From: Paracoccaceae bacterium
GTDB taxonomy: Bacteria; Pseudomonadota; Alphaproteobacteria; Rhodobacterales; Rhodobacteraceae
Assembly: GCA_020628545.1 (NCBI GenBank)
Contig: JAHDEX010000017.1
Span: forward strand, 18,769-68,955
Direction of reading: 5' to 3'
DNA: 50,187 nt
The position numbers and the translations under genes were made by a program. The stretch's first letter is position 1. Each line of letters opens with the position of its first letter. Of the stretch, positions 1 through 8,410 are shown one piece after another. Under the pieces are notes generated by a model. That model was given only the letters and a program-made list of their open reading frames with translations. It made no database searches and had not been told where the DNA came from.

Positions 1-442
1 GGTCCACCCAGTTGGCGCCAGCATTGATCAGGTCGGTCTTGATAGAGTGGTAGGAGGTCATCTCGCGCCCCTCGGCCACACCGGTTTCCACCAACAGCCA
101 TGGCGCGTGGCAAATTGCGGCGACGATCTTGTTTCCCGTGACAAAGCCCTTGATCAGATCTAGTGCGTCTTGGTTCACACGCAGCAGATCCGGATTGATC
201 TGACCGCCTGGCAGGACCAGAGCGTCATAATCATCAATCTTCGCGTCTGCGATTTTCAGGTCGGCGGCGGCATCGTCGCCCCAATCGTCTCCGTCCCAGC
301 CCTTCACGGCTTGGCCATCCGGAGTGGCCACATGTACGGTCGCTCCTTTTGCGCGCAACTCATCGCGCGGCGTGCAAAGTTCGGACTGCTCAAACCCGTT
401 GTCTGAGATGATGAGGATCTTGGCGTCTGAAATGCGTGGCAT
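1..442 (-). CDS. DJ-1/PfpI family protein, C-terminus cut by window edge
   Basis: The first 147 residues read from an ATG at 442, preceded by a GGAGAG ribosome site. The start MPRISDAKILIIS, a GGQINPDLLR loop and the nucleophile elbow AICHAPWLL are typical of the PfpI/DJ-1 class I glutamine amidotransferase-like fold, with the Cys of ICHA as expected nucleophile. The acidic residue near the N-terminus (NGFEQSEL) matches the Glu that pairs with this Cys in the family. Members act as deglycases, chaperones or proteases; which applies here cannot be told. It is divergent from gatB, with 111 nt between the two starts. The missing C-terminus lies outside the window. Confidence 0.85.
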   Translation of the reverse strand, partial: MPRISDAKILIISDNGFEQSELCTPRDELRAKGATVHVATPDGQAVKGWDGDDWGDDAAADLKIADAKIDDYDALVLPGGQINPDLLRVNQDALDLIKGFVTGNKIVAAICHAPWLLVETGVAEGREMTSYHSIKTDLINAGANWVD

Positions 443-553
443 TTATCTCTCCTTCACTTTGATTATGTTGCTGAGAAAACCGGCCACGGCGGCTCTTGTT
501 CCCGGCTTTCTGCTCACTTAGAACGCAGACGACACCTGTGATGGAGCCTATCG

Positions 554-2065
554 ATGCTGGATCTGACCTACGACGCGCCCGCCCCGAAAGTGATTGCGGG
601 GGCAAAATACGATTGGGAATTGGTCATCGGCCTTGAAGTGCATGCTCAGGTCGCGACCAACGCAAAATTATTCTCAGGCGCATCGACCCTTTTTGGCGCG
701 GAACCCAACAGCAACGTGGCCTTCGTTGACGCAGGCATGCCGGGCATGTTGCCAGTGATCAACGAAGAATGTGTGGCGCAGGCGGTGCGAACAGGCCTCG
801 GCCTCAAGGCAGACATCAACCTTGTCAGCGCCTTCGACCGGAAGAACTATTTCTACCCGGACCTGCCTCAGGGGTACCAGATTTCGCAGCTCTACCATCC
901 GATTGTCGGCGAAGGGGAAGTGCTTGTGGAACTTGGCGACGGCACTGCGCGCACTGTGCGCATTGAACGCATTCACCTCGAACAGGACGCAGGCAAATCC
1001 GTGCACGACATGGACCCGAACATGTCTTTCGTGGACCTCAACCGCACCGGCGTTGCACTGATGGAGATCGTCAGCCGCCCTGACATCCGTGGCCCGGAAG
1101 AGGCGGCGGCCTACGTGGGCAAGCTGCGCCAGATCATGCGCTACCTCGGCACCTGTGACGGCAACATGCAAAACGGCAACCTTCGGGCTGACGTGAACGT
1201 CTCGATCTGTCGTCCGGGTGACTATGAGAAATATCAAGAAACGCAGGACTTCTCTCACCTTGGCACGCGCTGTGAGATCAAGAACATGAACTCAATGCGC
1301 TTTATCCAGCAAGCGATTGAGGTTGAGGCCCGCCGTCAGATCGCGCTCGTCGAAGATGGCAAAGCGGTTGTGCAGGAAACCCGCCTCTACGACCCCGACA
1401 AGAACGAAACCCGGTCGATGCGGTCCAAAGAGGAAGCGCACGACTACCGCTACTTCCCAGACCCTGACCTTCTCCCGCTCGAAATTGAGCAGGCATGGGT
1501 CGATGACATCGCCAGCGGCCTTCCCGAACTGCCCGACGCCAAGAAAGCCCGATTCATGGGGGACTTTGGCCTGTCAGACTATGACGCGAGCGTGCTGACC
1601 GCCGACGTGGAAAATGCCGCTTTTTTTGAGAAAGTCGCGGAAGGCCGTGATGGCAAAATGTCGGCCAACTGGGTCATCAACGAGCTTTTCGGCCGTCTGA
1701 AGAAAGACGACAAAGACATCACCGAAAGCCCTGTTTCGGCAGACCAGCTTGGCGGGATCGTCACCTTGATCAAATCCGGCGACATCTCTGGCAAGATTGC
1801 AAAAGAGCTATTTGAGATCGTCTACACCGAAGGCGGCAACCCCGCGCAGATCGTGGAAGAGCGCGGCATGAAACAGGTCACCGACACCGGGGCCATCGAG
1901 GCAGCGGTGGACGAAATCATCGCTGCCAACCCTGCGCAGGTCGAAAAGGCCAAGCAGAACCCGAAGCTTGCGGGCTGGTTCGTGGGTCAGGTGATGAAGG
2001 CCACAGGCGGCAAAGCCAACCCTGCAGCCGTGAACCAATTGGTCACTGCCAAACTTGGATTGTAA
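554..2065 (+). CDS. gatB: Asp-tRNA(Asn)/Glu-tRNA(Gln) amidotransferase subunit B
   Basis: GatB is the kinase/amidotransferase subunit of the GatCAB complex, which turns Glu-tRNA(Gln) and Asp-tRNA(Asn) into the correct Gln and Asn species in the cytoplasm. The 503 residues match the family length. GLEVHAQ (26-32) and [18 protein letters not shown] (94-111) are hallmark catalytic-domain segments; the C-terminal third is the helical GatB/YqeY tRNA-binding region ending in a lysine-rich tail. The ATG has a GGAG site 7 nt upstream. gatC and gatA are not in the window, so the genes are unlinked here, as often in alphaproteobacteria. A GC-rich hairpin follows the stop. Confidence 0.97.
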   Translation: MLDLTYDAPAPKVIAGAKYDWELVIGLEVHAQVATNAKLFSGASTLFGAEPNSNVAFVDAGMPGMLPVINEECVAQAVRTGLGLKADINLVSAFDRKNYFYPDLPQGYQISQLYHPIVGEGEVLVELGDGTARTVRIERIHLEQDAGKSVHDMDPNMSFVDLNRTGVALMEIVSRPDIRGPEEAAAYVGKLRQIMRYLGTCDGNMQNGNLRADVNVSICRPGDYEKYQETQDFSHLGTRCEIKNMNSMRFIQQAIEVEARRQIALVEDGKAVVQETRLYDPDKNETRSMRSKEEAHDYRYFPDPDLLPLEIEQAWVDDIASGLPELPDAKKARFMGDFGLSDYDASVLTADVENAAFFEKVAEGRDGKMSANWVINELFGRLKKDDKDITESPVSADQLGGIVTLIKSGDISGKIAKELFEIVYTEGGNPAQIVEERGMKQVTDTGAIEAAVDEIIAANPAQVEKAKQNPKLAGWFVGQVMKATGGKANPAAVNQLVTAKLGL

Positions 2066-2066
2066 G

Positions 2067-2084
2067 TCGGGGTTCGCCCCGACT
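2067..2084. repeat. Intergenic palindrome after gatB, possible terminator or REP-like element
   Basis: GTCGGGG-TTCG-CCCCGAC is a perfect 7-bp stem with a UUCG-type tetraloop, starting one base after the gatB stop. There is no T run, so it may stabilise the 3' end rather than terminate. A near-identical copy with loop TTTA lies at 33081-33098, and both are followed by TCC, which suggests a dispersed element. Confidence 0.6.
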
Positions 2085-2177
2085 CCGCTGGTTCTCGCCA
2101 AGTGCCTTGGACTTTGAAACACGGCTTTGACAGGCCGTGTAGGTTTGCTATCACCGCCCGAACACAGAGGTGACCCG

Positions 2178-2573
2178 ATGCAGGCATTTGAATATTCCGT
2201 CGTTCCCGCCCCCAAAAAGGGCCTGAAAGCCAAGGGCGTGCGGTCCACCGAAGATCGCTTCGCGAATGCGCTTGAGACGATCATGAACGAAAAAGGTGCA
2301 GACGGCTGGGAATACGTGCGCACAGACACCCTCCCCGCCGAAGAACGCACCGGGCTCACCGGGTCCAAGACGGTCTATCAGAATATGATGGTATTTCGCC
2401 GTCCCGTCGCTGCCGTCGCAGAGGCACCCAAGGCGCTACTGGAAGCCCCCAAACCGGACCCGGAAATCGAAGACGATGTGCCGCCCATAGCAACTTTCTC
2501 GGCGCGTGAGGATCGCACGGCGGCCAACGACGTTGACCCGTTGGTGGCGGACCCGAAGTTCCGCAACGACTGA
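2178..2573 (+). CDS. DUF4177 domain protein
   Basis: A 131-residue soluble protein. The ATG at 2178 is chosen over an upstream in-frame ATG (2127) because GAGGTG lies just before it. The N-terminal MQAFEYSVVPAP, the following GADGWEYV and the terminal hydrophobic strand MMVFRRP are the pattern of the short DUF4177 fold ('the whole sequence of the protein gets longer with each residue of the tail' type hypotheticals). Residues after about 75 are Pro/Glu/Ala-rich and look disordered. Function unknown. Its stop codon abuts the bolA stop codon on the other strand with no base between, so the two genes are strictly convergent. Confidence 0.8.
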   Translation: MQAFEYSVVPAPKKGLKAKGVRSTEDRFANALETIMNEKGADGWEYVRTDTLPAEERTGLTGSKTVYQNMMVFRRPVAAVAEAPKALLEAPKPDPEIEDDVPPIATFSAREDRTAANDVDPLVADPKFRND

Positions 2574-2828
2574 TTATTTGAACGTAATCGCCAGCGCGTG
2601 GATGCGCCCAATGATCTCGGGGCCAAGCGCATCGTGCACTGCGCGGTGACGCGCCAAACGGGACTTGTCAGCAAGGTCAGGTGCCTCAATCACCACCTGC
2701 CAATGGCTTTCGCCTGACCCATCGTCACCCGCATGACCGGCGTGTTTATGGCTCTCGTTGATCACCTCAAGTGACGTCGGGTCCAAACCTTGTACGATGG
2801 CAGCCTTAATTTCGTCCGCAAGCCCCAT
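2574..2828 (-). CDS. bolA: BolA family protein
   Basis: BolA proteins pair with monothiol glutaredoxins in Fe-S/iron handling and stress response. The 84 residues match the family: an N-terminal helix, the conserved SHKHAGH segment with likely metal-ligand histidines, and the RLARHRAVHDALG helix followed by IHALAIT. The ATG at 2828 is preferred because GGAG lies 8 nt before it; an in-frame GTG three codons upstream (2837) directly touches that GGAG. The neighbouring J-domain gene starts divergently 78 nt away, an arrangement common beside cobS in alphaproteobacteria. Confidence 0.95.
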   Translation of the reverse strand: MGLADEIKAAIVQGLDPTSLEVINESHKHAGHAGDDGSGESHWQVVIEAPDLADKSRLARHRAVHDALGPEIIGRIHALAITFK

Positions 2829-2906
2829 TATTTTCACTCCGCCCTCTTCAATCCTGTGGCGAGTGGTTTATTCTCATGCCCCTGAGTCGACAAGGAGACG
2901 CCCGAC

Positions 2907-3548
2907 ATGAAAAAAGATGACCCCTTCGGTTTTGATATGTCTGTCTCATCGGCGAAGAAAAAGAACCCCCGGGGGCGGCGCGGCATGTCCGGGGCCTCCG
3001 AAACGTCGACACGTGTTTGCGATCACGAAGGTTGTCAGGAAGCGGGTAAGTTCCGTGCACCGAAATCGCCCGATATCCTCGACGATTTCTTCTGGTTCTG
3101 TCAGGAGCATGTGCGCGAATACAATCTGAAGTGGAACTTCTTTGACGGCACCTCTGAGGCCGAGTTGATGGCTCAGATGGCCAAAGACAAAGTCTGGGAG
3201 CGGCCCACGAAGCCTTTCAAGAGGTCCGTGGAAGAAAAAGCCTGGGCGCGCCTGGGTGTCGACGATCCTCATCAGGTCCTTGGTGCAAATGCAACGCAAA
3301 ACCCGGGACGGAACCCGCATTCGGGCAGCACACGCCGCCTGCCCCCGACTGAGCGGCGCGCGATTGAGATCCTTGAAGCCAAGGACACGATGTCAAAGCC
3401 TGAGATCCGCAAGCAGTACAAATCCCTGATCAAAGTGTTGCACCCCGACATGAATGGCGGTGATCGTAGTCAGGAAGAACAGCTGGCAGAGGTGGTCTGG
3501 GCTTGGGATCAAATCAAGGACAGCCGCAACTTCCGCGATAAGGACTGA
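2907..3548 (+). CDS. J-domain protein with N-terminal Cys/His motif
   Basis: A 213-residue DnaJ-like protein with the J domain at the C-terminus (about 150-213), including the HPD tripeptide at 179-181 that stimulates DnaK ATPase. The N-terminal half has no G/F region or standard DnaJ zinc repeats, but has Cys38, Cys43, Cys65 and His68 (CDHEGC and FCQEH) that could bind one zinc. It is therefore a specialised DnaK co-chaperone with an unknown client. It lies between bolA and cobS, a conserved alphaproteobacterial neighbourhood. Its stop touches the stop of the convergent membrane gene at 3549. Confidence 0.9.
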   Translation: MKKDDPFGFDMSVSSAKKKNPRGRRGMSGASETSTRVCDHEGCQEAGKFRAPKSPDILDDFFWFCQEHVREYNLKWNFFDGTSEAELMAQMAKDKVWERPTKPFKRSVEEKAWARLGVDDPHQVLGANATQNPGRNPHSGSTRRLPPTERRAIEILEAKDTMSKPEIRKQYKSLIKVLHPDMNGGDRSQEEQLAEVVWAWDQIKDSRNFRDKD

Positions 3549-4037
3549 TCAGACGATCGGTTCTTTCTCGGCGAAAATGCTGTCGCGCTCGCGCCGCCAT
3601 GGCTGCAAGAGCTTGTGGGCACAAACGAGCATCGCAATCCATGCCGCCGCCAAGTATGGAAACTCGATCATTGCCACTACGACCTGAAATGGCGCGAACA
3701 TAGTTCCGTAGTACGGCAGGATCAGCGTTCCTCCGATCACGGCAGCAACAGCGGTGATCATCACTGCGCCAAAACCTGCCCAGATCCAGCCCACAAGCCC
3801 CGGAAACCCCAAATACGTGCGGTGACAGCTGAAGAAAGCGCAGAACCCACCGATGCCCCCTGCGGCCACTGTCCAAACCGTAAGCGGGTCAAGATCACTC
3901 AAAGCAAATGTCGCCTGCGTAAATCGCAGGATTGTCACATAGGCCAACATCGCGCTGAGCGCGGTGATTCCAAACAAGGCAGTCAAGAAATTCTTTTCGC
4001 CGTCCGTCAGGCGGCCGCGCGGTCGGAACGCAAACAA
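3549..4037 (-). CDS. Hypothetical inner-membrane protein, about four helices
   Basis: 162 residues with hydrophobic segments near 18-40, 53-70, 80-108 and 120-145, and basic/acidic ends (RRERDSIFAEKEP). I do not recognise a family. The best start is a TTG at 4037, since GGAG lies 8 nt upstream and no nearby ATG or GTG is in frame; a later Met (MLAYVT) would cut into the first helix. The gene is convergent with the J-domain gene, stop to stop, and divergent from cobS. Confidence 0.65.
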   Translation of the reverse strand: MFAFRPRGRLTDGEKNFLTALFGITALSAMLAYVTILRFTQATFALSDLDPLTVWTVAAGGIGGFCAFFSCHRTYLGFPGLVGWIWAGFGAVMITAVAAVIGGTLILPYYGTMFAPFQVVVAMIEFPYLAAAWIAMLVCAHKLLQPWRRERDSIFAEKEPIV

Positions 4038-4111
4038 AACACTATCTCCGCAAACTACGATTCTTGTTTAATCGATGAATTGTGGCGGGATCGTGGCATT
4101 TGCGAAAAAGA

Positions 4112-4127
4112 CGACAAAAATTTGTCG
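4112..4127. promoter_or_regulatory. Inverted repeat upstream of cobS
   Basis: CGACAAA-AA-TTTGTCG is a 7-bp-arm inverted repeat in the 210-nt AT-leaning region between the divergent membrane gene and cobS, 121 nt before the cobS ATG. It could be an operator. No cobalamin riboswitch B12-box (GCCACTG) was seen in this leader. Confidence 0.3.
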
Positions 4128-4247
4128 GAATGCCTTTGTGGGGTGCGACAACTATGCGTAATCCCGCCTGCCCTTCCCCTTGCAGCGGATCGCAATATGT
4201 AGCAGACCGACACCCAGCGAATACGTTAGTGAAAGAAGGCAATTCTC

Positions 4248-5234
4248 ATGGCCGATGGAACAGTCGAAGCACCCGCGAAGCCAACAGAAGAAATTTCTGT
4301 GCGCGAAGTGTTTGGCATCGAATCTGACATGAAAGTCAAAGCCTTCGCCGAACGTAGCGACCGCGTTCCTGACATCGACAGCACCTATAAGTTCGACCCG
4401 GACACCACCCTCGCGATCCTCGCGGGCTTTGGCTACAATCGCCGTGTGATGATCCAAGGTTACCACGGTACCGGTAAATCCACACACATCGAACAGGTTG
4501 CCGCCCGTCTGAACTGGCCTTCAGTGCGCGTAAACCTTGACAGCCACATTTCGCGGATCGACCTGATCGGGAAAGACGCGATTAAACTGCGTGATGGCGT
4601 GCAAGTCACTGAGTTCCATGAAGGTATTCTGCCTTGGGCGCTGCGGAACCCTGTCGCAATCGTCTTTGACGAATATGATGCGGGCCGCGCGGACGTCATG
4701 TTCGTGATCCAGCGCGTGCTGGAAACGGACGGGAAACTGACTTTGATGGATCAAAATACCATCATCACACCCCACCCGTCCTTCCGTCTTTTCGCGACTG
4801 CCAACACCGTCGGCCTTGGCGATACGACGGGGCTGTACCACGGCACCCAGCAAATCAACCAAGCGCAGATGGACCGTTGGTCGCTCGTTGCAACGCTGAA
4901 CTACCTCAGCCATGACGCGGAAACGGCAATTGTTCTGTCGAAGTCCCCGCACTTCAACACGGAAAACGGCCGTAAGACCATCAGCCAGATGGTGACAGTT
5001 GCGGACCTCACCCGGACGGCCTTCATGAACGGCGATCTGTCGACCGTGATGTCACCCCGGACCGTCTTGTCCTGGGCTGAAAACGCGCGGATTTTCCAGA
5101 ACGTTGGCTACGCTTTCCGTCTGTCCTTCCTCAACAAATGCGATGAGCTCGAACGTCAAACAGTCGCAGAATTCTATCAGCGTTGTTTCGATGAAGAACT
5201 TCCCGAAAGTGCGGCGAGCATGTCGCTCGGCTAA
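4248..5234 (+). CDS. cobS: Aerobic cobaltochelatase subunit CobS
   Basis: CobS is the AAA+ ATPase of the CobNST cobaltochelatase, which inserts cobalt into hydrogenobyrinate a,c-diamide in aerobic cobalamin synthesis. The 328 residues show Walker [10 protein letters not shown] (71-79), Walker B VFDEYD (139-144) and a sensor-type ATAN segment; the N-terminal ~45 residues form the usual CobS extension. The length matches known CobS. A strong intrinsic terminator follows at 5257. CobT, its VWA partner, begins 1.2 kb downstream after two unrelated small genes; cobN is not in the window. Confidence 0.97.
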   Translation: MADGTVEAPAKPTEEISVREVFGIESDMKVKAFAERSDRVPDIDSTYKFDPDTTLAILAGFGYNRRVMIQGYHGTGKSTHIEQVAARLNWPSVRVNLDSHISRIDLIGKDAIKLRDGVQVTEFHEGILPWALRNPVAIVFDEYDAGRADVMFVIQRVLETDGKLTLMDQNTIITPHPSFRLFATANTVGLGDTTGLYHGTQQINQAQMDRWSLVATLNYLSHDAETAIVLSKSPHFNTENGRKTISQMVTVADLTRTAFMNGDLSTVMSPRTVLSWAENARIFQNVGYAFRLSFLNKCDELERQTVAEFYQRCFDEELPESAASMSLG

Positions 5235-5256
5235 GAAATAGCTTAGAATTGGAAAC

Positions 5257-5287
5257 AAAACCGCCCCGTCAAAGGGCGGTTTTTTCG
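5257..5287 (+). terminator. Intrinsic terminator after cobS
   Basis: AAAACCGCCC pairs with GGGCGGTTTT across a 7-nt loop and runs into TTTTTT. It lies 22 nt after the cobS stop, so cobS appears to end its own transcript before the following small genes and cobT. Confidence 0.9.
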
Positions 5288-5404
5288 TTTTGCCACCAAA
5301 AAGGCAAAACTTGACGCCACTCAGGTCACTTTTTGCTGTTTGGATTTTGTCCAACGATCCGAAGACCCGCGTCAGACGGGCCTCTTGCAAGATAGGTGAC
5401 AGAA

Positions 5405-5767
5405 ATGAAAATGAAGATCGGTGCAGAGCTGCCAGAGGGATACGCCCCATCGCACGACGACCTTGCCGCAGCGTCCGCGACATTGATCGCGCACACGCTT
5501 TTGCCCCTGTTTTCTGAAAACATGACCGAGGAAATGGCCAAGGCCAATGTTCAGGGGATTGTCACTGAATTGGCCTATCTTTTCGACGAAGGTGAAATCC
5601 ACATGGGCGGCAGAGTCTATCGCCCGCGCATGGCGTTCATCAACGATGCTGGTGAGGCGCTGCCCGGTGCGGCGGATCTTGAGACCATGAATGAGCTTGC
5701 GGACGATCCTTTTGATCTCGCCCCTGAGGCCAAGATCACTTTCGAGGCGCCCGAATACGACGAATAG
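5405..5767 (+). CDS. Hypothetical cytoplasmic protein between cobS and cobT
   Basis: 120 residues, acidic (many Asp/Glu, C-terminus FEAPEYDE), with no signal peptide or membrane segment. Residues 20-65 look helical and the rest mixed. I do not recognise a family. The start is an ATG at 5405; a GTG three codons upstream and another ATG two codons downstream are alternatives, and the ribosome site (ATAGG) is weak. It is set off as its own transcription unit by the cobS terminator before it and a clear terminator right after its stop. Confidence 0.75.
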   Translation: MKMKIGAELPEGYAPSHDDLAAASATLIAHTLLPLFSENMTEEMAKANVQGIVTELAYLFDEGEIHMGGRVYRPRMAFINDAGEALPGAADLETMNELADDPFDLAPEAKITFEAPEYDE

Positions 5768-5786
5768 GGGCGATTGCGCCCTTTTT
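5768..5786 (+). terminator. Intrinsic terminator, GGGCG-ATTG-CGCCC hairpin
   Basis: GGGCGATTGCGCCC followed by TTTTT begins immediately after the TAG of the preceding gene. The same stem and ATTG loop recurs at 37168-37183 between ftsI and murE. A second hairpin (CGCCCCT/AGGGGCG, 5804-5826) follows without a T run. Confidence 0.85.
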
Positions 5787-5833
5787 GTCGGATGCACACC
5801 GCCCGCCCCTCCTGATCTGAGGGGCGCGTGAAT

Positions 5834-5854
5834 ACCTATTATTAAACAATAGGT
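5834..5854. promoter_or_regulatory. Inverted repeat in AT-rich promoter of the secreted-protein gene
   Basis: ACCTATT-N7-AATAGGT, a 7-bp-arm inverted repeat about 85 nt before the ATG at 5939, in a stretch (5830-5938) clearly poorer in GC than its surroundings. It may be an operator. A weaker repeat (GGCAgCATTTTGATGCC) lies nearer the gene. Confidence 0.35.
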
Positions 5855-5938
5855 TAAAGTGTTGCATAGTTGCAATTTCACACAAAGTTTAAAAACTGAT
5901 TAATTGATTGGCAGCATTTTGATGCCAAAGTTGTTTTC

Positions 5939-6334
5939 ATGAGCATGATGAAAACACTTTCTCTGCTAGTCTGCGTCGCGGCCGCTCCGGCCAGCGCCTT
6001 GACGTCGACCGCTGATGATCAGCTGACATTCTTCGCGACCTGTGCGGGTCGTCTGTCAGCCACGATGGAGCACCAGTGGATCCACAATCTGTCTGCAGTC
6101 GATGCAACAACCGCCCAACGCTCCGAGATGATCAATCTCGTATCCGCGGTCATGCCAGACGAAGATGGACGTGCGGTTCTGAACATCCGGGTGTCGGCCA
6201 AACATGCCCAAGCGCAACTTCTGGCACGCGCAACCCTCAATCGCGACGTCGGGGATGCGGAATGGGCGCAAGCGCGGGCTGATGCACTCTTGCAGGAATG
6301 CACAAGCGTCCTGCTGGGCAGCAACGCAGAATAG
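5939..6334 (+). CDS. Small secreted hypothetical protein
   Basis: 131 residues. The N-terminus (MSMMKTLSLLVCVAAAPASA) is a clear Sec signal peptide with an ASA cleavage site, so the mature ~110-residue protein is periplasmic or secreted. It has two cysteines in the mature part (ATCAGRL and LQECTS), perhaps a disulfide. No family is recognised. ATG codons at 5939, 5945 and 5948 are all possible starts; no strong ribosome site separates them. It has its own AT-rich promoter region and lies 71 nt before cobT. Confidence 0.75.
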   Translation: MSMMKTLSLLVCVAAAPASALTSTADDQLTFFATCAGRLSATMEHQWIHNLSAVDATTAQRSEMINLVSAVMPDEDGRAVLNIRVSAKHAQAQLLARATLNRDVGDAEWAQARADALLQECTSVLLGSNAE

Positions 6335-6405
6335 CCTTCGCGCCCCATGGCGCTATCATCTGGAATCCGGTATCCCGGTGACCAGACGACAGCAAAGTGT
6401 ACGCG

Positions 6406-8286
6406 ATGAGCAAACCCAACGACAATCCAGCCGACCCTTTCAAAAAGGCGCTCGCTGAAGCGACCAAGGTCATGGCGGACGACCCGGACCTCGCCGTCAG
6501 CTACTCAGTTGATCCGGCTGGACAAACGGCCGAAACGATCCGTCTTCCACAGGTCAGCCGTCGGATGACCCGGGAAGAGGTCCTGCTTGCGCGAGGCACG
6601 GCAGACGCTTTTGCGTTGCGCCACAAATACCACGACGCCAAAACCAACGCTCGTTACTTGCCGCAAGGCCAGATGGCGCGGGACCTTTATGACGCAATGG
6701 AAACCGCGCGGGTCGAAGCCGTGGGCGCCAAGCACATGCCAGGCACCGCTGGCAACATCGATGTCAAGATCGGCAATGACGCCCTGCGCAAGGGCTACGA
6801 TCAGATCAAATCAACGGAAGAGGCCCCGTTATCGACCGCCGCGGGCTACCTGATCCGCCACCTCGCCACCGGTCGCGATCTACCCAAAGGCGCGGAAAAC
6901 GTAATGGAGATGTGGCGTGGTTTCATCGAAGACCAATGCGGCGGCACGTTGGAGCGACTGACGGATATCCTCGAGGACCAGCAGGCCTTCGCAAAATTCG
7001 CCCGCGACATGATCAAAGACCTCGGCTACGGCGACCAATTGGGTGACGACCCAGACAATCTGGACGACGATCAGGAAGACGAGGCCGAAGAAGGTCAGGA
7101 CGACGACCAGGAAGAACCGGACAGCACCGGCAACGACGAAGACGACAGCGAAGACACCGAAGCATCGCCTGAGCAAAGTCAGGAGGAGCAGCAAGACGCG
7201 TCTCAGGCCGAAGTCTCGATGGACGATCAGGCCGATGCCGAGATGGGCGAAGAGACGGAAATGCCTGACGGCGAAGCCCCGCTGGAGCCGCCTGCCCCGC
7301 AACCGATCTCCGACGCGGACCCGGACTACCGCGTCTTCTCATCCGACGAAGACGAAGAAATCCGCGCCGAAGATCTCGCAGAACCTGTCGAACTGGAACG
7401 CCTGCGCGCCTACCTTGATCAACAATTGGAACCGCTGAAAGGTGCTGTGTCGCGCCTCGCCAATAAGCTGCAGCGCCGCTTGCAGGCCCAGCAAAACCGG
7501 TCATGGGAATTTGATCTTGAGGAAGGCACGCTCGACGCCGGCCGTCTTGCCCGGATCGTGGCGAACCCGACGACCCCGCTGTCATTCAAGCAGGAGAAGG
7601 ATACGGAGTTCCGCGATACCTGCGTGACACTCCTCCTCGACAATTCCGGCTCCATGCGTGGCCGCCCGATCTCCATCGCTGCGATCTGCGCCGACGTGCT
7701 CGCTCGGACCCTCGAACGCTGCCAGGTGAAGGTCGAAATCCTCGGCTTCACCACCAAAGCCTGGAAAGGCGGTCAGGCGCGCGAGAAGTGGTTGAACGAG
7801 GGCCGCCCGGCCACGCCAGGCCGCCTCAATGACCTGCGCCATATCATCTACAAAGGGGCCGACGCCCCCTGGCGCCGCGCTCGCCCGAACCTCGGGCTGA
7901 TGATGAAAGAGGGGCTACTGAAGGAAAACATCGACGGCGAAGCGCTCGAATGGGCGCACCGCCGGATGCTTGCCCGCCACGAGCAGCGCAAGATCCTGAT
8001 GGTGATTTCCGATGGGGCCCCGGTGGATGACAGCACCTTGTCGGTAAACCCGGCCAATTATCTTGAAAAGCATCTCCGCGACGTGATCGCGATGGTTGAA
8101 AAGCAAAAAGCGGTCGAACTGATCGCAGTCGGCATCGGCCATGACGTCACCCGATATTATGAACGCGCGGTGACCATCACGGACGTCGAACAACTGGCGG
8201 GCGCGATGACCGAACAATTGGCGAGCCTCTTTGATGCCGATCCACGTAAACGCGCCCGTGTGCTTGGCATGCGTAAAGCGGGGTAA
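6406..8286 (+). CDS. cobT: Aerobic cobaltochelatase subunit CobT
   Basis: CobT is the MIDAS-containing partner of CobS in the CobNST cobaltochelatase. It has an N-terminal helical CobT domain (1-210), a very acidic low-complexity linker (about 213-300, runs of Asp/Glu) and a C-terminal von Willebrand A domain with the MIDAS motif DNSGS at 412-416 and a distal DGAPVDD loop. The 626 residues are typical. The ATG at 6406 is preferred over an in-frame GTG at 6397; neither has a good ribosome site. CobS-CobT form the chaperone-like motor that drives CobN. Confidence 0.96.
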   Translation: MSKPNDNPADPFKKALAEATKVMADDPDLAVSYSVDPAGQTAETIRLPQVSRRMTREEVLLARGTADAFALRHKYHDAKTNARYLPQGQMARDLYDAMETARVEAVGAKHMPGTAGNIDVKIGNDALRKGYDQIKSTEEAPLSTAAGYLIRHLATGRDLPKGAENVMEMWRGFIEDQCGGTLERLTDILEDQQAFAKFARDMIKDLGYGDQLGDDPDNLDDDQEDEAEEGQDDDQEEPDSTGNDEDDSEDTEASPEQSQEEQQDASQAEVSMDDQADAEMGEETEMPDGEAPLEPPAPQPISDADPDYRVFSSDEDEEIRAEDLAEPVELERLRAYLDQQLEPLKGAVSRLANKLQRRLQAQQNRSWEFDLEEGTLDAGRLARIVANPTTPLSFKQEKDTEFRDTCVTLLLDNSGSMRGRPISIAAICADVLARTLERCQVKVEILGFTTKAWKGGQAREKWLNEGRPATPGRLNDLRHIIYKGADAPWRRARPNLGLMMKEGLLKENIDGEALEWAHRRMLARHEQRKILMVISDGAPVDDSTLSVNPANYLEKHLRDVIAMVEKQKAVELIAVGIGHDVTRYYERAVTITDVEQLAGAMTEQLASLFDADPRKRARVLGMRKAG

Positions 8287-8410
8287 ATTTCTTGAAGAAA
8301 AAATTTGCCCGCATCGCTGATGATCGCTTGTGATCGTAAGCTCAGAGGGGCGCCGCCCCCGCCCTGCAGGCCCCCAAATATTCTATTTAAAAGAAAACAA
8401 GGTGTTGCGC

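Noticed and set aside
4038..4247. Cobalamin riboswitch before cobS
   Set aside because: No B12 box or suitable long-range fold was seen; only a short inverted repeat.
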